From Bacteroidales bacterium (lineage in GTDB: Bacteria; Bacteroidota; Bacteroidia; Bacteroidales; VadinHA17): a stretch of 5,523 bases of DNA. The DNA lies in contig JALOMK010000307.1 in assembly GCA_025455505.1 (NCBI GenBank), positions 1-5,523 of the forward strand, written 5' to 3'. Positions 1-5,512 of the stretch are shown here, piece after piece (position 1 is the first letter of the stretch; every line of letters begins with the position of its first letter). The notes beneath the pieces were generated by a model that did not search any database, was not told the origin of the DNA, and worked only from the letters and a program-made list of their open reading frames with translations. The position numbers were made by a program, and so were the translations under genes.

Positions 1-1136
1 CAGCCTTCATATTCATCGGGGTATTCCAGGGATTCCTCATTTCTTATTTCCTTATCTCAAGGAACTTCTCCGGCAGAAAGGCAAACCTCTTCCAGGGACT
101 GCTGCTGCTTGCCCTCACCTTATGCATCAATGAGCAGTTCCTCAATATGACCGGACTTATAACGAGGATACTTCACATTACAAACACCTCTGAGCCGCTC
201 AATCTTGTGATCGGGCCTCTGCTGCTGCTGTATGTTAAAAGGAGTCTTGATATGAAGGGCTCTTCAAGGGAATGGATGCATTTTGTGCTGCCGGCGCTTT
301 ATTTCCTTTACATGTGTCTCGACTATGTGCAGTCAGCCGATTACAAGTACAATTCATATGTAAACAGTTTCCATCCCGACTGGCCGCTGCTTGATGTAAC
401 GCTGAGGATACCCGATGATCCGCTGAGAATAAAGAGGCACCTTAATGCAATAACCGCCTTGCAGATACTTTTTTATGAAGGGGCGGCGCTGTATCTTATC
501 AACGGAGCTGCCGGGAAAAAGGGTGAAAAGCTCTTCTCGGCACAGGACGAAACAATCAGGTCGCTCAGGAACATGGTGTCCCACCTGCTTGTTATTATTG
601 TAATTTTCGTAGCCGTAAAGCTCAGTTTCGAAGGAGACCTGGGCGATCATTTCATCGGGGTATATTTCGGCATCTTCACACTTCTCACAACTTTCAGGGT
701 GATGAACGACTCTGCCTATTTTGAAGGGAATGCAACATTTATTGACATAACGGCTTCCTCCAAGTACAGCAAGTCTTCGCTTACAGATGCCAGGAAGGAA
801 GAGATCCTGCAGGCGATCATCGATGAGTTTGAGAGGAAGGAATATCACACAGGAAACCTCGCCTCGCTTTCGGACCTCTCCAAAAGGATAGGAGAGAGCC
901 ATCACCATGTATCACAGGTGATAAATGAGAGGCTGGGAAAGAACTTTTATGAACTCCTGGCTCATTACAGGATTGAAAAGGCCCGCCAGATACTGACAGC
1001 CGACAAACAGGGGAAGGTAACCATCGAAGAGCTCTCAGAAATTGTCGGATACAACTCCAAAACCGCTTTCAACAATGCTTTCCGCAAGCTTTCCGGGATG
1101 ACGCCCTCGGAATACAGGCGTTCAGTAAACTCCTGA
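1..1136 (+). CDS. AraC-family transcriptional regulator with seven-helix membrane N-terminus (5' partial)
   Basis: Likely a membrane-anchored DNA-binding regulator. The frame is open from base 3 (starting AFIFIGVFQG) with no stop, so the gene begins before the window; the ATG at 147 lies inside the second membrane segment and is not the true start. The visible 377 residues show about seven hydrophobic helices (roughly 1-19, 31-52, 66-80, 92-108, 149-168, 191-208, 217-234), then a cytoplasmic linker and a C-terminal AraC double helix-turn-helix (about 268-372). The second helix-turn-helix carries the family hallmark 'IVGYNSKTAFNNAFRKLSG' followed by MTPSEYRR. This architecture is common in Bacteroidota, where the membrane part is presumed to sense a signal; the ligand is unknown. 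Only about 10 residues appear to be missing. The next gene starts 20 bases downstream, so co-transcription is likely, and a regulatory role over the TPM genes is inference only. Confidence 0.9.
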   Translation, partial: AFIFIGVFQGFLISYFLISRNFSGRKANLFQGLLLLALTLCINEQFLNMTGLITRILHITNTSEPLNLVIGPLLLLYVKRSLDMKGSSREWMHFVLPALYFLYMCLDYVQSADYKYNSYVNSFHPDWPLLDVTLRIPDDPLRIKRHLNAITALQILFYEGAALYLINGAAGKKGEKLFSAQDETIRSLRNMVSHLLVIIVIFVAVKLSFEGDLGDHFIGVYFGIFTLLTTFRVMNDSAYFEGNATFIDITASSKYSKSSLTDARKEEILQAIIDEFERKEYHTGNLASLSDLSKRIGESHHHVSQVINERLGKNFYELLAHYRIEKARQILTADKQGKVTIEELSEIVGYNSKTAFNNAFRKLSGMTPSEYRRSVNS

Positions 1137-1156
1137 CCTGAACAGACCAACATTAC

Positions 1157-1816
1157 ATGACCCATATGAAACAAACACTATCAGTCCCCGACAAGCTTTT
1201 CCTCGAGAACCTTGTGGCCGAAGCTGAGAAGCAGACAGGCGTGCAGGTTGTGCTTGCAACGACCCCGCGAAGCGGCGCATATCCGGAGATTCCCTGGAAA
1301 GCTTTTTCGGCAGCAGCCTCGCTGGCAACCCTTGCTGTGTTTATCACAGGAACAATTATGGCGATCTGGTCAGAATTTGCCTGGGTGCTTTATTCGTTTG
1401 CAATCATCCTTGGATCTTCCGTCGTGAGCGCCCTGGTCGCTGCCTCCTGGCCTTTCTTCTCGAAACTGTTTCTCTCCGATGCGATAGCTGAAATGGAAAC
1501 CCGGCAGCATGCCGCATCACTTTTCCTGTCAAAGGAACTTTACTCAACAACTGGCAGAAAGGGAGTTCTTATTCTTCTGAGCGAGTTCGAACGGCGGGTA
1601 GTAATACTGCCCGACAGGGGTTTGAATGACATCCTCAGCGAAAAGGAGCTTGAACGTATTATTGGGCTCATGAAGCCTCTGCTTGCCGGTGCAGACTTCA
1701 GAAAGGCTCTTGAACTTGCAATAAGCGAGCTGACAGCAGTGATTGCACCTTCGCTGCATGCAGCCGGGTTGAAGAATGAGTTGTCCGACAGAATAATCGA
1801 AGACAAGGGCATATGA
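1157..1816 (+). CDS. TPM-domain membrane protein (COG3762-like)
   Basis: A 219-residue inner-membrane protein of unknown biochemical role. After a short N-terminal region (1-48) come two hydrophobic helices (about 49-71 and 75-98). A C-terminal TPM domain (about 115-200) follows, with the recognisable stretches 'SLFLSKELYSTTGRKGVLIL', 'LSEFERRVVILPDRGLNDIL' and an FRKALELAI helix. The family is usually found beside a second, secreted TPM protein of YgcG type, and often beside lemA. The YgcG-type neighbour is present directly downstream with a 4-base ATGA overlap (translational coupling); lemA is not in view. There is no clear ribosome binding site before the ATG at 1157, and a second in-frame ATG at 1166 is a possible start that would remove three residues. 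TPM domains have been linked to membrane or photosystem protein maintenance in other organisms, but nothing here assigns a specific activity. Confidence 0.85.
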   Translation: MTHMKQTLSVPDKLFLENLVAEAEKQTGVQVVLATTPRSGAYPEIPWKAFSAAASLATLAVFITGTIMAIWSEFAWVLYSFAIILGSSVVSALVAASWPFFSKLFLSDAIAEMETRQHAASLFLSKELYSTTGRKGVLILLSEFERRVVILPDRGLNDILSEKELERIIGLMKPLLAGADFRKALELAISELTAVIAPSLHAAGLKNELSDRIIEDKGI

Positions 1817-2621
1817 AAAGTAAGCTTATTATTCCAGCAACCTTCCTTCTGCTCCTGTTATCATCCACACTGGGAGCAGCGGATGTGCCCTTCCTGACAG
1901 GCAGGGTGAATGACAACGCCCGGATACTTTCAGCCGGAACTCTCAGCTTTCTGGGCGACAGCCTGAAGGCTCATGAAGACAGAACCACTAACCAGGTTGT
2001 TGTACTTACTCTTTCAACAATAGGGGGTGAAAGCATAGAGGACTATGCAAACAGGGTCTTCAACGAGTGGAAGCTGGGCCAGCGGGGAAAGGATAACGGC
2101 GTTCTCATCCTTGTCGTTCCCGACGACAGGCAGATGAGGATAGAAGTGGGTTACGGACTTGAAGGCGTGTTGCCCGATCTGAATCATCAGGTTTGTTTGA
2201 AATGGAAGGACCGGATATCTCAATTACCGAAAGGATTCTCTTCGGTGCTTTCATCTTCGGTATAATAGGACTTTTTACATTTATCGGCATTGTATCGCCG
2301 GGAGTTGGATGGTTTCTTTACTTCTTTCTTATTCCCTTCTGGGCGATGTTTCCGATAATTGTTGTCGGAACCAGGGGTGCATTAATCTGCCTTATCAGTT
2401 ACCTGGTTCTCTTTCCCGTATCAAAGCTCTGGGTCCGGACCACAGAGTGGTATAAAAACTCTTCCAAAAATACCGGGGGAAAGTCAAAATCATCATTTGG
2501 AGGTTTCATCTCATCGTCGGGCGGCTCGGGAAGCTCCTGGAGTTCCGGCGGCAGCTCATCGGGAGGATTCTCCGGCGGAGGTGGTTCCTCGGGAGGAGGC
2601 GGTTCTTCGGGCCGGTGGTGA
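1813..2621 (+). pseudogene. YgcG-like TPM protein, broken by frameshift/internal deletion
   Basis: Two reading frames together make one ancestral gene. The first (1813-2265) encodes a signal peptide (about residues 1-22, hydrophobic core 'FLLLLLSSTLGAA') and the N-terminal TPM domain, with the conserved stretches 'FLTGRVNDNARILS', 'ESIEDYANRVFNEWKLGQ' and 'VGYGLEGVLPD'. After VLPD (base about 2178) the family pattern stops and an unrelated tail of about 28 residues runs to a stop at 2265. A second frame, open from 2163, then supplies two membrane segments and the Gly/Ser-rich tail ending SSGRW, both typical of YgcG C-termini. The helical end of the TPM domain, normally about 30-40 residues with an 'I.P.F..G.Y..G' pattern, is found in no frame. 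This points to a deletion of length 3n+1 rather than a single-base error. The first fragment might still be made and exported, but it would be an incomplete domain. It overlaps the upstream TPM gene by 4 bases. Confidence 0.8.
2202..2621 (+). CDS. Detached C-terminal fragment of the YgcG-like protein (membrane helices plus Gly/Ser tail)
   Basis: This is the distal half of the disrupted gene above, listed separately because it is an intact ORF of 139 codons from the ATG at 2202 (a TTG at 2193 is also in frame). It encodes MEGPDISITER, two hydrophobic helices (about residues 12-32 and 33-52, with a further hydrophobic stretch near 60-78), a basic loop and a tail of about 45 residues made almost only of Gly, Ser, Phe and Trp, ending GGGGSSGRW. 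In intact relatives this part anchors the secreted TPM domain to the membrane. Whether it is translated alone is doubtful, because no ribosome binding site is seen and re-initiation at the frame break would be needed. Confidence 0.5.
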   Translation: MEGPDISITERILFGAFIFGIIGLFTFIGIVSPGVGWFLYFFLIPFWAMFPIIVVGTRGALICLISYLVLFPVSKLWVRTTEWYKNSSKNTGGKSKSSFGGFISSSGGSGSSWSSGGSSSGGFSGGGGSSGGGGSSGRW

Positions 2622-2791
2622 TTAAACTATATTGCATAAGCGATATTCCCGGGTGCGTTTGTAATTGCCCCTGCTTCATGAACATCGATATTCATTCCGG
2701 GCGGAATAAAATACTGCCGTGGCTTGTCTGTTAGTTTTAACGTCATTTTTTTCATTTGTATAATTATCTTTCCAAAATTAAAACAGCTTAT

Positions 2792-3433
2792 ATGAGATTT
2801 AAGATAAAACATGGTCGGGTATTTGCGCTGGCAGTTGTAATGTGTTACGCCGGTTTTTCTCTCGATGCCCAGCCAATTCCTGTTGAACTTATGATGGGGA
2901 ATAAATACGGCACCGTAAACCTGTCATTCAGCAGGAATTTTAGCCAGACTTCCAGGCTGGGGTTCTTTCACATGAATACGGTTCAGTTCGATTACAAGGA
3001 TGAGGCTAATAACAGTTTCATTCTCCAGGATCTCATCTATGTTGAAACTTTTAAGAATCTCAGGGTAGCCGGTGGGGTAGCCTACAGCAAGGGCGGATTC
3101 AACCCTACTGCAGGAATCCAGTATGTTTACAGTGGTAAAAATTTCTTATTCCTCTGTGCCCCAATGGTCAATATTGAATCTGAACCGTCCTATGACATTA
3201 TGACTATTATACAGTTCAAACCTGACATTAATGAGAAAATGAAGCTTTACACCAGGATCCAGGCACTGAATCTCTTTGACGCAGGCGGGAACATAAAGAG
3301 CTACCAGTGGCTGAGGCTGGGACTGGAGCTGAAAGGCCTTCAGTTCGGCCTGGCGGCAAACCTTGATGAATATGGTCCGGACCCTTCTGTTGAGGCGAGT
3401 TTCGGCTTATTTGTACGAAAGGAGATATTCTAG
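2792..3433 (+). CDS. Secreted beta-barrel-like outer-membrane protein of unknown function
   Basis: A 213-residue protein. The ATG at 2792 is chosen because it begins a clean signal peptide: basic MRFKIKHGR, hydrophobic FALAVVMCYAGFS, and cleavage after 'LDAQ' near residue 27. The frame stays open upstream to a TTG at 2756, but that start would put polar residues ahead of the signal. The mature protein has alternating polar/hydrophobic strands, many aromatic residues and short turns. Examples are 'TVNLSFSRNFSQTSRLGFFH', 'PTAGIQYVYSGKNFLF', 'WLRLGLELKGLQFGLAANLD' and a final 'FGLFVRKEIF' ending in Phe. This is typical of small outer-membrane barrels in Bacteroidota. It resembles a Bacteroidota-only uncharacterised family (I think of DUF6733, but cannot verify this). 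A weak -7-like TATCTTTC lies at 2765-2772 without a convincing -33 partner. It stands alone, with 116 bases before the next gene. Confidence 0.8.
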   Translation: MRFKIKHGRVFALAVVMCYAGFSLDAQPIPVELMMGNKYGTVNLSFSRNFSQTSRLGFFHMNTVQFDYKDEANNSFILQDLIYVETFKNLRVAGGVAYSKGGFNPTAGIQYVYSGKNFLFLCAPMVNIESEPSYDIMTIIQFKPDINEKMKLYTRIQALNLFDAGGNIKSYQWLRLGLELKGLQFGLAANLDEYGPDPSVEASFGLFVRKEIF

Positions 3434-3549
3434 CCTGCTCAGGTGATTCTTCATTGTTGTATACCCGGATACCCCTTTAAAAGCATCCTCTGTCTTTGGC
3501 TTTGAACAAAGCGGCACTGAACTTGGTTATATTTCAAAGTGCCAAAACA

Positions 3550-4047
3550 ATGAATGGAGCAAGGATATTTTCACTTTTGTTTATTCTCATGCTTTACCCG
3601 TCCGCTGGCTTAAATGCCCAGAAGGTGGAGTACATAAAGGCGGAAGACCTTGAGAGGATCCTCGCAGGAAGCGGGGATAAGCTATATGTTGTAAATTTCT
3701 GGGCCACCTGGTGCGGACCCTGTGTGAAGGAACTGCCGCACTTCCAGAAAGTGGCTGCCGCCTATGATCCTTCAAAGGTCAGCTTCCTTCTGGTGAGCCT
3801 TGACTTTCCGAGCCAGTTCGAGAGCAAACTGCTGCCATTCCTGAAAAAAAATAAGATCACACTTCCTGTTGCTGCCATGACTGAAACAGATGCGAACCTC
3901 TGGATAGGAAGGGTCGACCAAAGCTGGCAGGGCGACATTCCGGCGACGCTGTTCTTCAACAACGCAAGGAAAGTCAGGAAATTCAATGCCGGTGCGCTTG
4001 ATGAAAATGAACTCAGATCAATAATCGATAATTTAATCAGAACATAA
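3550..4047 (+). CDS. TlpA-family periplasmic thioredoxin-like disulfide reductase
   Basis: A 165-residue exported thioredoxin-fold protein that probably reduces disulfides in periplasmic partners. The ATG at 3550 gives a short signal peptide ending 'GLNAQ' (about residue 24); the frame extends to a TTG at 3496, but that would add an unneeded 18-residue extension. The active site 'NFWATWCGPCVKELPHF' places the catalytic CxxC at Cys55 and Cys58, and the family cis-proline is Pro131 in 'GDIPATLFF'. No other cysteines are present. The length fits a single-domain TlpA/ResA-like protein. The next gene, a peroxiredoxin-like protein, starts 21 bases after the stop, so the two are likely co-transcribed, and this protein is a candidate reductant for it (inference). 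Upstream, a -7-like TATATTTC (3528-3535) and an imperfect inverted repeat (3495-3505 with 3534-3546) may be regulatory, but the spacing to the nearest TTTG (23 bases) is longer than the usual Bacteroidota promoter. Confidence 0.9.
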   Translation: MNGARIFSLLFILMLYPSAGLNAQKVEYIKAEDLERILAGSGDKLYVVNFWATWCGPCVKELPHFQKVAAAYDPSKVSFLLVSLDFPSQFESKLLPFLKKNKITLPVAAMTETDANLWIGRVDQSWQGDIPATLFFNNARKVRKFNAGALDENELRSIIDNLIRT

Positions 4048-4068
4048 GTCAAACTAAAAAATGCAATT

Positions 4069-4677
4069 ATGAAAAAGACAGCTTCGTTTTTATTGATATC
4101 AGCATTGGTTCTCTCGAGGGTCGCTATGGCCGGAGAACCAGTGAAACCGGGCGACTTTGCCCCCGACTTCAGCCTGAAAAGCGTAAAGGGCGAGACGGTA
4201 TCCCTTTCAGCCGGTGAGACAAAGGGGTATATTGTAGTCTTTTACAGCAATGTATGCCCTATGGCCGTAAAATATGAGCAGAGGATCGTGGAGCTCAACA
4301 ATGAATTTGCCCCCAAGGGTTATCCTGTAGTTGCAGTCAACAGCAACGACAAGGATGTGGCCCCTGGCGATTCGTACGATGAAATGAAAAAGCTTGCGAA
4401 GAAGAAGGGCTATAAATTCGAGTACGTTTATGACGAAACCCAGGAGGTTGCCAGGAAGTACGGAGCCACAAACACTCCTCATGTTTATGTGCTTTCACGT
4501 AATGACGGGCAGCTGAAAGTCGAGTATGCGGGTGCGGTAGACAATAATCCCGATGATGCAGCAAAGGCCGACAAAAAATATGTGGCCGATGCTGTGAATG
4601 CCCTGCTCAGCGGCAAATCAGTGCCTGTTACAAACTCAAAGGCGGTGGGATGCGCCATCAAGTGGAAGAAGGCATAA
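4069..4677 (+). CDS. Periplasmic peroxiredoxin-like (redoxin/AhpC-TSA) protein with altered CxxC site
   Basis: A 202-residue thioredoxin-fold protein of the PRX-like group. The signal peptide MKKTASFLLISALVLSRVAMA is followed by GEPVKPGDFAPDFSL, the normal redoxin start. Family landmarks are 'VVAVNSNDKDVAPGDSYDEM', 'YVYDETQEVARKYGATNTPH', 'AGAVDNN' and a C-terminal 'VGCAIKWKK'. In many relatives the active site reads CNHCP; here it is SNVCP, so the first cysteine is Ser60 and only Cys63 remains. The sole other cysteine is Cys195 in the C-terminal GC.IKW motif. A Cys63/Cys195 pair acting as peroxidatic and resolving residues is possible, but this is inference. It is the second gene of a pair with the TlpA-like protein. 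Its start at 4069 is supported by the signal peptide and the 21-base gap. Immediately after its stop codon comes a heptamer repeat array and then, about 190 bases on, an intrinsic terminator. Confidence 0.88.
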   Translation: MKKTASFLLISALVLSRVAMAGEPVKPGDFAPDFSLKSVKGETVSLSAGETKGYIVVFYSNVCPMAVKYEQRIVELNNEFAPKGYPVVAVNSNDKDVAPGDSYDEMKKLAKKKGYKFEYVYDETQEVARKYGATNTPHVYVLSRNDGQLKVEYAGAVDNNPDDAAKADKKYVADAVNALLSGKSVPVTNSKAVGCAIKWKKA

Positions 4678-4698
4678 GACAAACGACAAACGGCAAAC
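4678..4698. repeat. Heptamer tandem array 1 (GACAAAC type, 3 units)
   Basis: Three adjacent 7-base units, GACAAAC, GACAAAC and GGCAAAC, begin at the base right after the stop codon of the redoxin gene. The same heptamer recurs 64 bases downstream (4762-4789), on the other side of a hairpin, which suggests one composite repeat element. The array is non-coding. It resembles in form the short tandem heptamer repeats known from other bacteria (for example cyanobacterial STRRs), although the unit here is different. Confidence 0.75.
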
Positions 4699-4714
4699 GG
4701 GGCCGAGCGTTAAG

Positions 4715-4735
4715 TCCCGACATGGTATGTCGGGA
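4715..4735. repeat. Perfect 9-bp hairpin between the heptamer arrays
   Basis: TCCCGACAT and ATGTCGGGA are exact inverted repeats separated by the 3-base loop GGT. A G-T pair could add one more step. No T-run follows, so this is not an intrinsic terminator. Its place between the two heptamer arrays suggests it is the core of a dispersed repeat element, or an RNA stem in the 3' untranslated region of the redoxin transcript. Confidence 0.8.
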
Positions 4736-4761
4736 TAGCGAAGGAGCCAGCATGCCGCGGT

Positions 4762-4789
4762 GGCAAACGACAAACGACAAAAGACAAAA
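4762..4789. repeat. Heptamer tandem array 2 (GACAAAC/GACAAAA, 4 units)
   Basis: Four adjacent units, GGCAAAC, GACAAAC, GACAAAA and GACAAAA, are followed by GGC. The unit is the same as in the array at 4678-4698, with the same G/A variation at position 2. The preceding stretch (4746-4764) contains a weak GCCA/TGGC stem around GCATGC and CCGCGG palindromes. Confidence 0.75.
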
Positions 4790-4801
4790 GGCACATGGGA
4801 G

Positions 4802-4854
4802 ATTGGAATGGCGTAAGAAAGTACTATTTCTGACCCAGACCTTGACATTCCAGT
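4802..4854 (+). other. Long-range inverted repeat with nested hairpin, possible structured 3' UTR or small RNA
   Basis: ATTGGAATG (4802-4810) can pair with CATTCCAGT (4846-4854) in a 9-bp stem with one G-U pair. Inside it, AGAAA (4816-4820) pairs with TTTCT (4827-4831). The structure ends 9 bases before the intrinsic terminator. No reading frame of protein-like content covers it. It could be a structured end of the redoxin transcript or a small RNA; the inner stem is short, so chance cannot be excluded. Confidence 0.3.
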
Positions 4855-4863
4855 GATCATTCT

Positions 4864-4893
4864 GAAGAGCCCCGAAGGGGGCTTTTCTGATTT
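4864..4893 (+). terminator. Intrinsic (Rho-independent) terminator
   Basis: A 10-bp stem, GAAGAGCCCC with GGGGCTTTTC (one G-U pair, tetraloop GAAG), has a GC-rich core and runs into a T-rich tail (TTTTCTGATTT). It sits about 190 bases after the redoxin stop and about 60 bases before the YqaA-like gene, so it most likely ends the TlpA/redoxin transcript, including the repeat region, and insulates the downstream gene. Confidence 0.85.
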
Positions 4894-4949
4894 ATACATG
4901 TACTTATTTCCCTAAGCTTTCGCCCTGTGCCGGAATATATTGAGTATAA

Positions 4950-5414
4950 TTGCATGAGAAACTTTTTATCTTGACAGGAGAATTATTTGATTATAGTCTG
5001 TGGGGCTTATTCCTGGCCAGCTTCCTTGCTGCCACTGTGATTCCTTTCAGCTCCGAAGCACTCCTTACCTACCTTATAGCAAACGGCACCGATGCTTACC
5101 TGGCTGTTGCCGTTGCCACTGCCGGCAACTGGATGGGCGGGATGAGCAGTTACTTCATAGGCCGGCTTGGCAAATGGGAGTGGATAGAAAAATACCTCAG
5201 GGTATCGAGGGCAAGCATAGAGAAATGGCATGACAGGCTCTACAGGAGGGGAGCTGTCTTTGCTTTCCTGAGCTGGCTTCCGGCCGTGGGGGATGTATTC
5301 GCCGTCGGTCTCGGGGTTCTCCGGGCAAATGTACTTATCACTGCTTCTGCCATGTTAGCAGGTAAATTCCTCAGGTATGTTGTCTGGGGCTGGCTCACCG
5401 GTCTTGTATTCTGA
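4950..5414 (+). CDS. YqaA-like small membrane protein (SNARE-associated/DedA superfamily)
   Basis: About 154 residues if translation starts at the TTG at 4950. An in-frame TAA at 4947 fixes the upstream limit. It has hydrophobic segments at about 15-43, 48-71, 101-125 and 128-150. Family signatures of the YqaA (COG1238) group are clear: 'GLFLASFLAATVIPFSSEAL', 'AGNWMGGMSSYFIGRLGKWE', 'WIEKYLRV', 'SWLPAVGDVFAVGLGVLRAN' and 'AGKFLRYVVW'. Relatives are inner-membrane proteins of the DedA superfamily, whose better known members flip lipids such as undecaprenyl phosphate; the substrate of this subgroup is not established. There is no in-frame ATG before residue 62. The candidates are TTG 4950 and TTG 4971, and an out-of-frame ATG at 4954 would become the start if one T were added to the T5 run at 4963-4967. 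The gene is alone after a terminator, so it should have its own promoter near 4900-4950; none is clear, although TATAATTG at 4945-4952 resembles a -7 element. Confidence 0.85.
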   Translation: MHEKLFILTGELFDYSLWGLFLASFLAATVIPFSSEALLTYLIANGTDAYLAVAVATAGNWMGGMSSYFIGRLGKWEWIEKYLRVSRASIEKWHDRLYRRGAVFAFLSWLPAVGDVFAVGLGVLRANVLITASAMLAGKFLRYVVWGWLTGLVF

Positions 5415-5480
5415 TTTCACGTTGTTATTCTAACCTGCACCGGTTATCCTTATGCCAGCATCGCACACACTGTGCCGGGT

Positions 5481-5512
5481 TTTGCAGAAGCCTTTTCTTT
5501 TTTGTAAATTGC
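5481..5512 (+). promoter_or_regulatory. Promoter-like element at the right edge
   Basis: TTTG (5481-5484), a 20-base T-rich spacer and TAAATTGC (5505-5512) approximate the Bacteroidota TTTG / TAnnTTTG promoter with normal spacing; the -7 box has one T fewer than consensus. It would drive a gene beginning beyond the window. The rest of 5415-5480 shows nothing except a 5-bp hairpin GCACA/TGTGC at 5463-5475. Confidence 0.35.

Noticed and set aside
354..908. 184-codon ORF on the minus strand
   Set aside because: It lies wholly opposite the well-supported AraC regulator, and its translation is cysteine- and arginine-rich without any family resemblance; it is an antisense shadow.
2196..2204. Programmed -1 frameshift joining the two YgcG fragments
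   Set aside because: There is no X-XXY-YYZ slippery heptamer, and the joined product would still lack the end of the TPM domain.
2756..2791. TTG start for the outer-membrane protein
   Set aside because: The ATG at 2792 gives a normal signal peptide directly at the N-terminus, while the extension adds polar residues before it.
4061..4072. Tiny leader ORF ATG CAA TTA TGA whose stop overlaps the redoxin start
   Set aside because: Three codons are expected by chance in an AT-rich gap, and there is no ribosome binding site or conserved peptide to support it.
4678..4792. CRISPR-like array
   Set aside because: The repeats are 7-base tandem units without spacers, and no cas genes are present.
4650..4856. 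68-codon + strand ORF running from the redoxin end through the repeat arrays
   Set aside because: Its translation (QTTN.KRQ type) is simply the heptamer repeat and hairpin read as codons, with no protein-like conservation to expect.
5463..5475. GCACA/TGTGC hairpin as terminator of the YqaA-like gene
   Set aside because: The stem is only 5 bp with a 3-base loop, and CCGGG separates it from the TTTT, so it is too weak to call.
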